Below, one piece after another: positions 7,250-12,978 of a DNA stretch of 12,978 bases (positions are counted from its first letter, which is position 1; every line of letters starts with the position of its first letter). Made by a program: the position numbers and the translations under genes. The notes beneath the pieces were generated by a model. It saw only the letters and a list, made by a program, of their open reading frames with translations. It searched no databases and was not told the origin of the DNA. The DNA is from Candidatus Latescibacterota bacterium (GTDB lineage Bacteria > Latescibacterota > UBA2968 > UBA8231): the NCBI GenBank assembly GCA_022825185.1, contig JAJDYK010000328.1, positions 1 through 12,978 on the forward strand, in the 5' to 3' direction.

Positions 7250-7996
7250 TCAAGGCGATTGCGCCAGTAGCTGGACGATGGCGGGCAGCGTCACGGCGCG
7301 GATGTCCTTCGTCAGCGGGAAACTTTCGCTGCCAGCGTGAACGACGAACTTCTGGTCTGGCCGCAGGTCTTCGCAGGCCGAGTGGAATCCCTTGGAGACC
7401 TTGGGGGCCGAGCTGAACTTGATCTCTATGGCCCAGATTTCGCCAGCGCCGAGATTGACAATTAGGTCAACTTCCGCGCCGCCCGCTGTGCGGTAGTAGC
7501 CGCAAGACGCACGTCTTGGCAGGGCACCGGCGATGTTCTCGATGACGTAACCTTCCCAACTGCCGCCGATGACGGGATGCCCGAATAGGTCGTCGAGCGT
7601 CTCGATGCCGAGTAGCGCATGGCAGACGCCGCTATCTCTGACATATACCTTGGGTGCTTTGACGAGTCGCCGTCCCACATTGCTCGTCCAAGGCGGCAGG
7701 CGGCGGATCAGTAGGAAATCGGCCAGCAAGTCCAGATAGCGGGCGATAGTAACGCCACTGACATCGAGGCCCCGGGCGAGTGCGGCTGCGTTATGGGTTT
7801 GCCCCTGATTGTGGGCGAGCATGGTCCAGAACCGGCGCAAGGTCTCGGCGGGAATGCGCGGCCCGAGCTGGGGAATGTCGCGTTCGAGGTACGTGCGGAT
7901 GAAGGAGAGACGCCAGTCGAGGCTCGCCTCGTCGCTTTGGGCGAGGTAGCTGTCAGGGAAACCGCCTCTGCACCAGAGTTGGCTTGATGTTGCGGG
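7250..7996 (-). pseudogene. 5'-truncated ATPase/DUF4143-family gene (C-terminal half only)
   Basis: The minus-strand frame is open from 7996 (just after a TAG) to the TGA at 7250-7252, about 248 residues. It matches the C-terminal part of ATP-binding DUF4143 proteins. Visible blocks are LWCRGGFPDSYLA, WRLSFIRTYLERDIPQLG, YLDLLADFLLIRRLPPW, KVYVRDSGVCHALLG and GSWEGYVIENI, then a PD-(D/E)xK-like EVDLIV...EIKFS. Full-length members are about 370-400 residues and begin with an AAA+ ATPase carrying a P-loop; none of that is present. No ATG occurs before the conserved RGGFP block. A TTG at 7838-7840 could start a shorter 196-aa product but would drop the conserved N-terminal block. The likely reading is a remnant of a horizontally spread accessory gene, cut at about 7975-7997 beside a palindrome. 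It is convergent with the 658-aa gene, 35 bases away. Confidence 0.8.
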
Positions 7997-8003
7997 CTAT
8001 CAT

Positions 8004-8040
8004 CTATGCAAATGTAACTCAATATATTGCATTTGCATAG
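8004..8040. repeat. AT-rich 37-bp inverted repeat (14-bp arms)
   Basis: The arms CTATGCAAATGTAA (8004-8017) and TTGCATTTGCATAG (8027-8040) are complementary over 14 positions, the outer 11 perfect and one inner position a T/G mismatch (a G-U wobble in RNA). The spacer is nine bases. Only 11 of the 37 bases are G or C, in sharp contrast to the surrounding G+C-rich DNA. It lies between the broken end of the DUF4143 gene and the start codon (8046) of the small membrane protein. It could be an operator, a mobile-element end or a transcript hairpin. Confidence 0.75.
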
Positions 8041-8045
8041 TTAGA

Positions 8046-8165
8046 ATGGCCAAGATCTATGTTGACAAGCGGGTTGCTCTTGTTGTTTTTGGGCTCGTCG
8101 GCGTCGCGCTGATCTCGGCTCTGGGCATCGCACTCATCGTCGGCATCCAGAAATACGTTGCCTAA
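8046..8165 (+). CDS. Small single-span membrane protein, 39 aa
   Basis: ATG at 8046 opens a 39-residue frame ending in TAA at 8163-8165. It begins MAKIYVDKRVALVVFGLVGV, then a Gly/Ala/Ile/Leu-rich stretch, and ends QKYVA. Residues about 10-34 form one clear hydrophobic segment with glycines at G16, G19, G27 and G33 that could pack helix to helix. Charged residues (K3, D7, K8, R9) precede it, favouring an inside N terminus. There is no obvious ribosome binding site; the start lies five bases after the inverted repeat. The PhyH gene begins 11 bases after the stop, so co-transcription is likely. The family is not recognised. Codon choice looks like that of neighbouring genes, which supports a real gene, but a chance frame or a fragment of a larger protein is not excluded. 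Confidence 0.6.
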   Translation: MAKIYVDKRVALVVFGLVGVALISALGIALIVGIQKYVA

Positions 8166-8176
8166 AGGAATCAATC

Positions 8177-9007
8177 ATGCAGGAGCAAAGACTAAACGAC
8201 GAAGTATTCGAAGCGCTTGTCACGCGCGGCTACGTCATCGTCCACAACTACCTCCCCGAAGCCCAACGCGCGGCAATGGCCGCTGCCCTGCGCCGCATCC
8301 TCAAACCTTGGGACGAAATCGCGGACGATTCGCCCGACGATCGCATTGGCTTCTACTATTTTCCCTATCCCGAACAATGCCTCAACCGCGCCATCGTCGA
8401 TCGCGAGGGCATCGCCTTTGCCCGCCGCTGGCTCGGCACCGACCAAATCCACTACCGGCCCGGACTGGGTCTGGTCTCCTATCCGGGCCGCAAGGGTGGG
8501 CCGTTCCACATCGACAATGGCAACAACTCGCTCCTGCCGCCCACTGAATCCGACCGTCGCCACAGTCAGCTCAACTTCTGGTTCTGCCTCGAAGATGTCG
8601 AAGAGGATCAGGCCCCGACTCTCTTTGTCGCCGATGGGGAGGGCCAGCATCAGGACGCGGCCAGAGCGGAGCCAATGGTCGCTCCTGGCGGCTCGGTAGC
8701 CATCTTCCACAACTACTCTTGGCACGCCGCCAGCGACTATCGGCGCGCCGACGGGCAGCGCTATATCTGGAAATTTGCCTATGGTCGTGCCGACCACTAC
8801 TGGGAAGGGGTCGAGCACTACACCCACGTGGGTCGCAACCCGCACTTTTGCGAGTTTATCGCTGGCCTTACTGCCGCCGACCGCCAACTCTTCCGCTTCC
8901 CACCGCCCGACCATTCATACTATACCCGTCAGACGCTCGACGCCTTGGAAGCGCAGTATCCCGGCTGGAACGCCCGCGGCGAATACCGGCCTCGCGGTGG
9001 GAAATAA
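8177..9007 (+). CDS. Phytanoyl-CoA dioxygenase (PhyH) family protein
   Basis: This 276-residue protein is a non-heme Fe(II)/2-oxoglutarate-dependent oxygenase of the PhyH family. The iron triad is visible as H111-I-D113 in GGPFHIDNGNN and a distal H173 in HNYSWHAASDY. R185, twelve residues later, is the likely 2-oxoglutarate carboxylate ligand. The N-terminal FEALVTRGYVIVHNYLPEAQ is the usual opening of these proteins. AAGGA at 8165-8169 fixes the ATG at 8177. Bacterial members hydroxylate varied small molecules, often in secondary metabolism, so the substrate cannot be assigned. The gene follows the 39-aa membrane protein gene by 11 bases and probably shares its transcript. Confidence 0.92.
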   Translation: MQEQRLNDEVFEALVTRGYVIVHNYLPEAQRAAMAAALRRILKPWDEIADDSPDDRIGFYYFPYPEQCLNRAIVDREGIAFARRWLGTDQIHYRPGLGLVSYPGRKGGPFHIDNGNNSLLPPTESDRRHSQLNFWFCLEDVEEDQAPTLFVADGEGQHQDAARAEPMVAPGGSVAIFHNYSWHAASDYRRADGQRYIWKFAYGRADHYWEGVEHYTHVGRNPHFCEFIAGLTAADRQLFRFPPPDHSYYTRQTLDALEAQYPGWNARGEYRPRGGK

Positions 9008-9077
9008 CGCTCAGACTTTGCGTGGCGCGGCGAGGGTTATGCGTGAAGCGTAGGGGTACGCCTTTAGACGCGGTGAA

Positions 9078-9350
9078 TCAGGCGTGCAAAATGCAGTTGG
9101 TGGTGCCGAAGGAGTTGGGACGACGTTCTTGGCACTGCGGATCATCGCGCCATTCGCCATCGACCACAAAGCGGTATTCGTGCTTGCCCAAAGGCAAAGT
9201 GACCGAAGTTTTCCACAAGCCTTGGGCGTCTTTTTTGAGCGGGCGGGCCTGCGGGTCCCAATCGTTGAAAGAGGCGGCTAGGTAAACGCTTTCCGCCTGC
9301 GGGGCTAAGAGTTTGAAGAGTTTGCGTTTTTTAGATTTGGTCGTTGTCAT
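9078..9350 (-). CDS. Stand-alone CBM48 / AMPK-type glycogen-binding domain protein
   Basis: The 90-residue product is almost entirely one early-set (isoamylase N-terminal-like, CBM48/AMPK glycogen-binding) domain. After a basic leader (KSKKRK, 5-10) come SVYLAASFNDWDPQARPLKK (21-40), LWKTSVTLPLGKHEYRFVVD (45-64), GEWRDDP (65-71) and a closing NSFGTTNCIL. W31, W46 and W67, with the K56-H-E-Y-R block, sit where starch-binding residues are expected in this fold. No catalytic domain is attached, so a binding or scaffolding role toward alpha-glucan is likely. Similar small domain proteins occur in several bacterial phyla. An AGGAAAAG a few bases upstream on the minus strand can serve as ribosome binding site. 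It follows the sigma-factor gene in the same direction. Confidence 0.87.
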   Translation of the reverse strand: MTTTKSKKRKLFKLLAPQAESVYLAASFNDWDPQARPLKKDAQGLWKTSVTLPLGKHEYRFVVDGEWRDDPQCQERRPNSFGTTNCILHA

Positions 9351-9407
9351 AGTAGGGTCTTTTCCTGTTGGTAAAGGGGAACTAAATCAAAGAACGTGGA
9401 TGCTTGG

Positions 9408-9441
9408 AAAAAGTCAATAACCCGGCAGTAGTGGGCTTATT
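9408..9441 (-). terminator. Rho-independent terminator candidate after the sigma-factor gene
   Basis: On the plus strand AATAACCC (9416-9423) pairs with GGG-c-TTATT (9433-9441): eight base pairs with one bulged base and a nine-base loop. Read on the minus strand the stem starts five bases after the sigma-gene stop and is followed by five T residues (plus-strand A tract, 9408-9412). The plus-strand side also runs into a T-rich stretch, so it may act in both directions. Confidence 0.5.
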
Positions 9442-9445
9442 TTTA

Positions 9446-10843
9446 TCAATCGACGATGCCGCAGGCCACGTCCGTCAGTTTGTCGTAGTAATGCACGTAG
9501 GTCACTCCGTCGATAACTATGCGGTCGGTGTGGGGTAGGTCCTCTTCCCAAGTCATCTCCTCGCCCCAATTGTGCGGCGGGGCGTCCCTTTTAGCCCAGC
9601 GGTTGCCATTGTAGCGGCGGTCCAGCACTGTGCGTCCGGCGCGGGTGATATAGGCTTCGATCATGACATCGCGCTCGGTGGCTTCCTTCTCGACTTCAAA
9701 GACGCGCAGGCAGGTAAAATGCTGCTCGCCGATCTGCACGTCGAACACTCCGGCCCCGGCGATTTGGGCGTCGTCGGCCTGTCTTGCGAACGAGCCGTCG
9801 GTCTGGGGGCGCAGGTAGCCACAATCCTCGATTAGGCGCGGCGAAGGGGTCCAATCGTCGTAGAATCCTTCGTCGAGGAAAGTTGTCAGTTCGCGCGTGC
9901 CGTCGGGGCGCAGCAATTCTATCGCTATCCACTCCACCTCGTTATCGGCCAGATGGCCCCATACTTTGACATGGCGGTCCTCTTCGCGTTCGTGGATTTT
10001 ACCGTCTTGGTCGAAATACTGGTTCTCCACCTCGATTTCGACACAAGAACGGCCGTGGATGACTGCGGATCGTTGGGCCGCTAGTGAGAGGGTTTCGTCC
10101 AGCCTCCAAGGCGCGTTGCTTTCTTTGAGGGGTTCATAGACGGCCCAGCGGACGCGGTCGCTTACTTCCGGCTCGATGAACCACCAGGCCATCTCTTTGA
10201 AATCAATGCGGAAAGGTTTTTCTTGGCTCGCCTCAATGCGTATTTCGGGCCGGTACTGGGGGAAGGGCCGCTGTTGACTAGTACTCATGGTTTTGCTCCT
10301 CGTCTTGGGGGTGACGCCCAGCGCCGTGCGGATTCGGTCGCGCCCGTGCGACAGGCGGCGCTTGACTGTGCCGTCGGGACAGCGGTGGCGGGCGGCTATT
10401 TCGGCAATGCTCAGACCGTCCAGGTAAAAGGCCCGCAGGGCCGCTCGCTCGCGGTCGGGTACTTCCTCCATGGCCTCGACGATGGCTGCGGCGGCTTCCC
10501 GCTGTCGGGCTTGGGCCACGCCAAAGCGATTGACCATAGGTGCCAAAGCCTCTGTCTCGACGAACAACTCACGGCGCTGGGTCGAGCGGAAGTAGTCGCG
10601 GCAGCGGTTGCGGGCCACCTGCAGCAACCAGGCCCGCACATCGCGGGGAGTATCTCGGCGCAGGCCGCTCCAGGCGTGTACTAGGGTTTCCTGCAGTACA
10701 TCCTGCACGTGATCACCGGAGCCGACTCGGAGGTGGATCAACCTCGCTAAGGTGCGCTCGTAGCGCCGAATCAGGCGGACGAAAGCTTGCTCGTTGCCCC
10801 GCCGCACCTGCTCGGCCAATAGCTGATCGCTTGGACTGGTCAT
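9446..10843 (-). CDS. ECF sigma factor fused to an unrecognised 280-residue C-terminal domain
   Basis: Residues 1-185 are an ECF (group 4) sigma-70 factor. Region 2 is at about 18-92, with HVQDVLQETLVHAWSGL and the conserved WLLQVARNRCRDYFR. Region 4 is at about 122-176, with the helix-turn-helix LSIAEIAARHRCPDGTVKRR and a closing LSHGRDRI. An ordinary ECF factor ends near here. This frame continues without a stop for 280 more residues: a beta-rich, Trp/acid-rich segment with WWFIEPEVSDRVRWAVYEPL (220-239), ITRAGRTVLDRRYNGNRW (400-417) and VTYVHYYDKL (447-456). I do not recognise that domain. A fused domain may sense a signal in place of a separate anti-sigma factor, and none is adjacent. An internal ATG at residue 186 has its own ribosome binding site. 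A weak AAGG precedes the main ATG. Confidence 0.9.
   Translation of the reverse strand: MTSPSDQLLAEQVRRGNEQAFVRLIRRYERTLARLIHLRVGSGDHVQDVLQETLVHAWSGLRRDTPRDVRAWLLQVARNRCRDYFRSTQRRELFVETEALAPMVNRFGVAQARQREAAAAIVEAMEEVPDRERAALRAFYLDGLSIAEIAARHRCPDGTVKRRLSHGRDRIRTALGVTPKTRSKTMSTSQQRPFPQYRPEIRIEASQEKPFRIDFKEMAWWFIEPEVSDRVRWAVYEPLKESNAPWRLDETLSLAAQRSAVIHGRSCVEIEVENQYFDQDGKIHEREEDRHVKVWGHLADNEVEWIAIELLRPDGTRELTTFLDEGFYDDWTPSPRLIEDCGYLRPQTDGSFARQADDAQIAGAGVFDVQIGEQHFTCLRVFEVEKEATERDVMIEAYITRAGRTVLDRRYNGNRWAKRDAPPHNWGEEMTWEEDLPHTDRIVIDGVTYVHYYDKLTDVACGIVD
10286..10301 (-). promoter_or_regulatory. Internal ribosome binding site and ATG inside the sigma-factor fusion gene
   Basis: On the minus strand GAGGAG (10301-10296) is followed seven bases later by an in-frame ATG (10288-10286), which is residue 186 of the fusion. 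This is a better initiation signal than the one at the full-length start. It falls exactly where the sigma factor ends and the unknown domain begins. It could yield a separate 280-residue product from the same reading frame. Confidence 0.55.
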
Positions 10844-11007
10844 ACGTCATCTGCCTTTTACCTTACAAGGCGGACATCGGCGGGCAAAGGTTCACCGACA
10901 GCGCCCGCGCCCTGGAGCGTGGTCTCTTTCTTGGATTTCAGTAAATTTAACCATAGTCAATCTGATAAAATCAGAATCCATCCACACCTCTTAGGAAAGA
11001 ATCTGCC
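10844..11007. promoter_or_regulatory. Divergent intergenic region with a 15-bp palindrome
   Basis: These 164 bases lie between the sigma-factor gene (-) and the LivK-type gene (+). The half nearest the plus-strand gene is AT-rich (about 10932-10976). It holds a perfect inverted repeat, TCTGAT-AAA-ATCAGA (10961-10975), about 32 bases before the ATG. Possible promoter pieces such as TTGGAT (10931-10936) and a GATAAAAT inside the palindrome are suggestive only. An AGGAAAG before 11008 is the ribosome binding site of the lipoprotein gene. No ECF-type promoter could be identified by eye. Confidence 0.4.
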
Positions 11008-12147
11008 ATGAAATTGTTCTACGTCGCCTGTATTGCAGTTATCGCGTTCGTCGCTTGTGAGGATAAGGCTCCTACTGCGGACGGCGATGGTGCCCCCGTT
11101 AAAATTGGGTTCCTCGTCTCGGGCGACCGCATTACCTATCCGAACGGAGCTAAAATTGCGGTAGATGAAGTCAACGAGCGCGGGGGGCTGTTGGGCCGAT
11201 CCGTTGAATTGGTCACGCGGATAAACATACAGGAAGCGGCGGCGGCCGTACAGGCTGCTGAGACCATGATCCTCACCGACGAAGTAGTAGCCCTCGTTGG
11301 CCCCAATCGCTCCTCGCACGCCATTGAGGTAGGGGCTGTAGCCCAGCGCCACGGCGTGCCGATGATTACCACAGCGGCCACCAATCCAGCCGTGACCGCG
11401 GCTGGCGACTTTGTCTTCATGGCCGCTTTCACCGACCAGTTTCAAGGGCGCGTCATGGCGCAGTTTGCCAAAGAGACACTCGGAGTAAATGCAGCGGCTG
11501 TTTTGACTCAGCGGGGGGAAGTTTATACGGAGGGGATTGCCGAGTTTTTTATTGCCCATTTTAGCGGCTTTGGGGGGGAGATCGTCGCCGAAGAGTTCTA
11601 CGAGAGCGGTGCGACGGATTTTGCCGCGCAATTGACCCCCATCGCGGCGGCGGCTCCCGAGGCGGTCTTTTTATCGGGACTGCCACCAGAAGTCGCGCTT
11701 GTGACCAAGCAGGCGCGTGCCCTGCCGCTGCAAAACGCGGCTGGGGAACCGACGATCTTTCTCGGGGCTGATGCTTGGGACAATCCGACGCTGTTGGACA
11801 ATGAAGAGGCCGTCGTGGATGGCAGCTTTTTCAGCAGCCACTTTTCGCCGGACACGGACGAGCCGAGTGCACGCGCATTCATCGACACATACCAAGCCTT
11901 GTACGGGATTGCGCCCACCGGCGGCGATGCGGTGAGCTACGATGCGGTGCGCTTGCTCTTGGAAGCCGCAGAGCGAGCGGATAGGCTCGACGCAGATGCG
12001 ATACGGCAGCAACTGTTGGCTACCGAACAGTACTCTGGAGCGACGCGCATTGCCGGGTACAACGAAAATCGCCATCCGACCAAGAGCGCGGTCATTATGA
12101 CCATTGAGGATGGCGCGAAGGAGTTCTATCAGCAGGTAGATCCGTAG
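11008..12147 (+). CDS. Branched-chain amino acid-type ABC transporter substrate-binding lipoprotein (LivK-like)
   Basis: This is a 379-residue type I periplasmic binding protein of the LivK/Peripla_BP_6 family. The first 17 residues, MKLFYVACIAVIAFVAC, form a short lipoprotein signal with a loose lipobox (FVAC), so C17 is probably the lipidated residue. Family blocks follow: VKIGFLVSGDRITYPNGAKI with AVDEVNERGGLLGRSVEL (31-68), VVALVGPNRSSHA (93-105, substrate contact loop), VPMITTAATNP (117-127) and FEET-like FFSSHFSPD (274-282). Ligands of the family include leucine, other amino acids, amides and small acids; the ligand here is unknown. No permease or ATPase genes accompany it: the downstream gene is on the opposite strand. 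It either uses components encoded elsewhere or has a sensing role. It is divergent from the ECF sigma-factor gene. Confidence 0.9.
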   Translation: MKLFYVACIAVIAFVACEDKAPTADGDGAPVKIGFLVSGDRITYPNGAKIAVDEVNERGGLLGRSVELVTRINIQEAAAAVQAAETMILTDEVVALVGPNRSSHAIEVGAVAQRHGVPMITTAATNPAVTAAGDFVFMAAFTDQFQGRVMAQFAKETLGVNAAAVLTQRGEVYTEGIAEFFIAHFSGFGGEIVAEEFYESGATDFAAQLTPIAAAAPEAVFLSGLPPEVALVTKQARALPLQNAAGEPTIFLGADAWDNPTLLDNEEAVVDGSFFSSHFSPDTDEPSARAFIDTYQALYGIAPTGGDAVSYDAVRLLLEAAERADRLDADAIRQQLLATEQYSGATRIAGYNENRHPTKSAVIMTIEDGAKEFYQQVDP

Positions 12148-12149
12148 GG

Positions 12150-12180
12150 GATATGTGCATATCTGGATCGGGAATTTCCC
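12150..12180. repeat. Two adjacent small palindromes downstream of the lipoprotein gene
   Basis: GATATG-TG-CATATC (12150-12163) and GGGAA-T-TTCCC (12170-12180) are both perfect inverted repeats within the 81-base convergent gap between the lipoprotein gene and the amidohydrolase gene. Neither is followed by a T tract, so they are not clear intrinsic terminators. Their meaning is unknown. Confidence 0.35.
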
Positions 12181-12228
12181 AACGCGACCTGTGGAATTCG
12201 CCGGAGATGCCCGCCGTGGAATGGGCTG

Positions 12229-12978
12229 TCAGCCCTGACCTTTAAAGTAGATCTCTAGAGCGTTCTTCCCCAAAATCCACGTCTTGTCTTCAGCACTGAA
12301 AAAGGGAATCAACTCCTGCATAATGAGCAGTTCGTAAAAATTGGCCCATACCATCCGCCGCGGCCCAAAGCGGTCGTACACCTGCTCCAAAAAGGGCCAC
12401 ACATCGCGGAAGGGCGGTCGTTCCTTGGAAGGATTGTGCAGCGAGGTGCGGATGTACACATTGGGCCAGCGGGCTAGATCGAGCAGTGGCCCAAAGCCCT
12501 CGCTATCGGGGGCGCTGATGTCGATCATCGCCAGATGGTCGATGACTACTTTGACTCCGGGGAAGCGCTCGGCCATGGTCGCCACCTGCCCCACTTGGTG
12601 CGGCGCTAGGAAGATGTTGAACACCGCGCCCAACTCCTCGGCCCGGTGCCACAGTGGATAGCTGACCTCATCATTGAGCCAGACCACGTCGCGGTCGTAG
12701 ATGGGACTCAAGCGCAGCCCTGCCAAACCCTGCTCTCGCATGGCCCGTTCCAAGCGCGCCGGATTCTCTGGATCGGCCGGATGGTGCAGCCGGTACCCCA
12801 CTAAAAGGCCGATGGCGGCAAAGCGGTCGGGATAGCGCTGTACGCAGTGGCTGGCATAGCGGTTGTCGCGGCCGTAGTAGCACACCTGGCTGATGACGAC
12901 CTTATCGACTCCATAGGTCCGCATGTGTTCGATGAGGTCTTCGGCCGACTGCTCATAGTCGGGCTTGGCACCGGGGCA
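12229..12978 (-). CDS. Amidohydrolase-2 family protein, C-terminal part (cut by the window edge)
   Basis: The frame is open from the right edge, giving about 249 residues. The first 18 (starting CPGAKPDYEQSAEDLIEHMR) lie before an internal Met at 12924, which is not the true start. The sequence fits Amidohydro_2 (PF04909) metal-dependent hydrolases or decarboxylases with a TIM barrel: GVDKVVISQVCYYGRDN, YPDRFAAIGLLV, GLAGLRLSPIYD, VKVVIDHLAMID with a conserved His, and a C-terminal WILGKNALEIY. Such enzymes act on lactones, aromatic acids or sugar-derived acids. The usual late motif (G/S)-(T/S)-D-(F/Y/W)-P after R-M-x-(W/F) reads RMVWANFYE here, so the expected active-site Asp seems absent. 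It is convergent with the LivK-type gene, 81 bases away. Confidence 0.85.
   Translation of the reverse strand, partial: CPGAKPDYEQSAEDLIEHMRTYGVDKVVISQVCYYGRDNRYASHCVQRYPDRFAAIGLLVGYRLHHPADPENPARLERAMREQGLAGLRLSPIYDRDVVWLNDEVSYPLWHRAEELGAVFNIFLAPHQVGQVATMAERFPGVKVVIDHLAMIDISAPDSEGFGPLLDLARWPNVYIRTSLHNPSKERPPFRDVWPFLEQVYDRFGPRRMVWANFYELLIMQELIPFFSAEDKTWILGKNALEIYFKGQG

Noticed and set aside
8006..8013. ATGCAAAT octamer in the palindrome arm, identical to the eukaryotic Oct-factor site.
   Set aside because: The window is clearly bacterial, so the match is a coincidence.
7708..8022. A 104-residue minus-strand frame starting with ATG beside the palindrome.
   Set aside because: Its Ser/Pro/Arg-rich translation is an out-of-frame reading of the DUF4143 sequence, whose real frame continues to 7996.
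8192..8914. A 240-residue minus-strand frame antisense to the PhyH gene.
   Set aside because: The PhyH frame carries the full HxD...H...R active-site pattern; the antisense frame looks like a codon-bias mirror.
9048..9061. GCGTA-GGGG-TACGC hairpin after the PhyH gene, possible terminator.
   Set aside because: The stem is only five pairs and no T tract follows, so it is too weak to call.

Overview
This window is G+C-rich bacterial chromosome, probably from an uncultured environmental lineage. The order rplM-rpsI-rpsB-tsf-frr, with L13/S9 joined to S2/EF-Ts, suits FCB-type and related phyla. The accessory genes (phytanoyl-CoA dioxygenase, HpcH/HpaI aldolase, SDR, amidohydrolase, orphan substrate-binding lipoprotein) resemble those of Latescibacterota/Poribacteria-like genomes. 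That placement is an impression from gene content, not a computed phylogeny. No tRNA, rRNA, CRISPR array or intact transposase was seen.

Layout. (1) Positions 1-3521, plus strand: a translation operon with the tail of rplM, then rpsI, rpsB, a short-form tsf and frr. A UbiA-family gene follows that looks like a decaprenyl-phosphate phosphoribosyltransferase. pyrH, which usually lies between tsf and frr, is absent. (2) Positions 3558-7214: a carbohydrate or organic-acid catabolic group with an HpcH/HpaI aldolase (+), an SDR dehydrogenase (-) and a divergent 658-aa helix-rich protein of unrecognised family (+). A perfect palindrome lies in the divergent SDR/658-aa promoter region. (3) Positions 7250-8165: a 5'-truncated ATPase/DUF4143 gene (-) that lacks its whole ATPase half. 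It ends beside an AT-rich 37-bp inverted repeat, and an unlisted 39-aa single-span membrane protein follows at once. (4) Positions 8177-9350: a PhyH dioxygenase (+) and a stand-alone CBM48-like glycogen-binding domain protein (-). (5) Positions 9446-12147: an ECF sigma factor (-) fused to an unrecognised 280-residue domain, with a well-placed internal ribosome binding site and ATG at the fusion point. A LivK-type lipoprotein (+) diverges from it. (6) From 12229 to the right edge: an amidohydrolase-2 protein (-), cut by the window, which appears to lack the usual C-terminal active-site Asp.

The most unusual items are the sigma-factor fusion with its nested start, the truncated DUF4143 gene / palindrome / small membrane protein junction, and the 658-aa protein with its divergent SDR partner.
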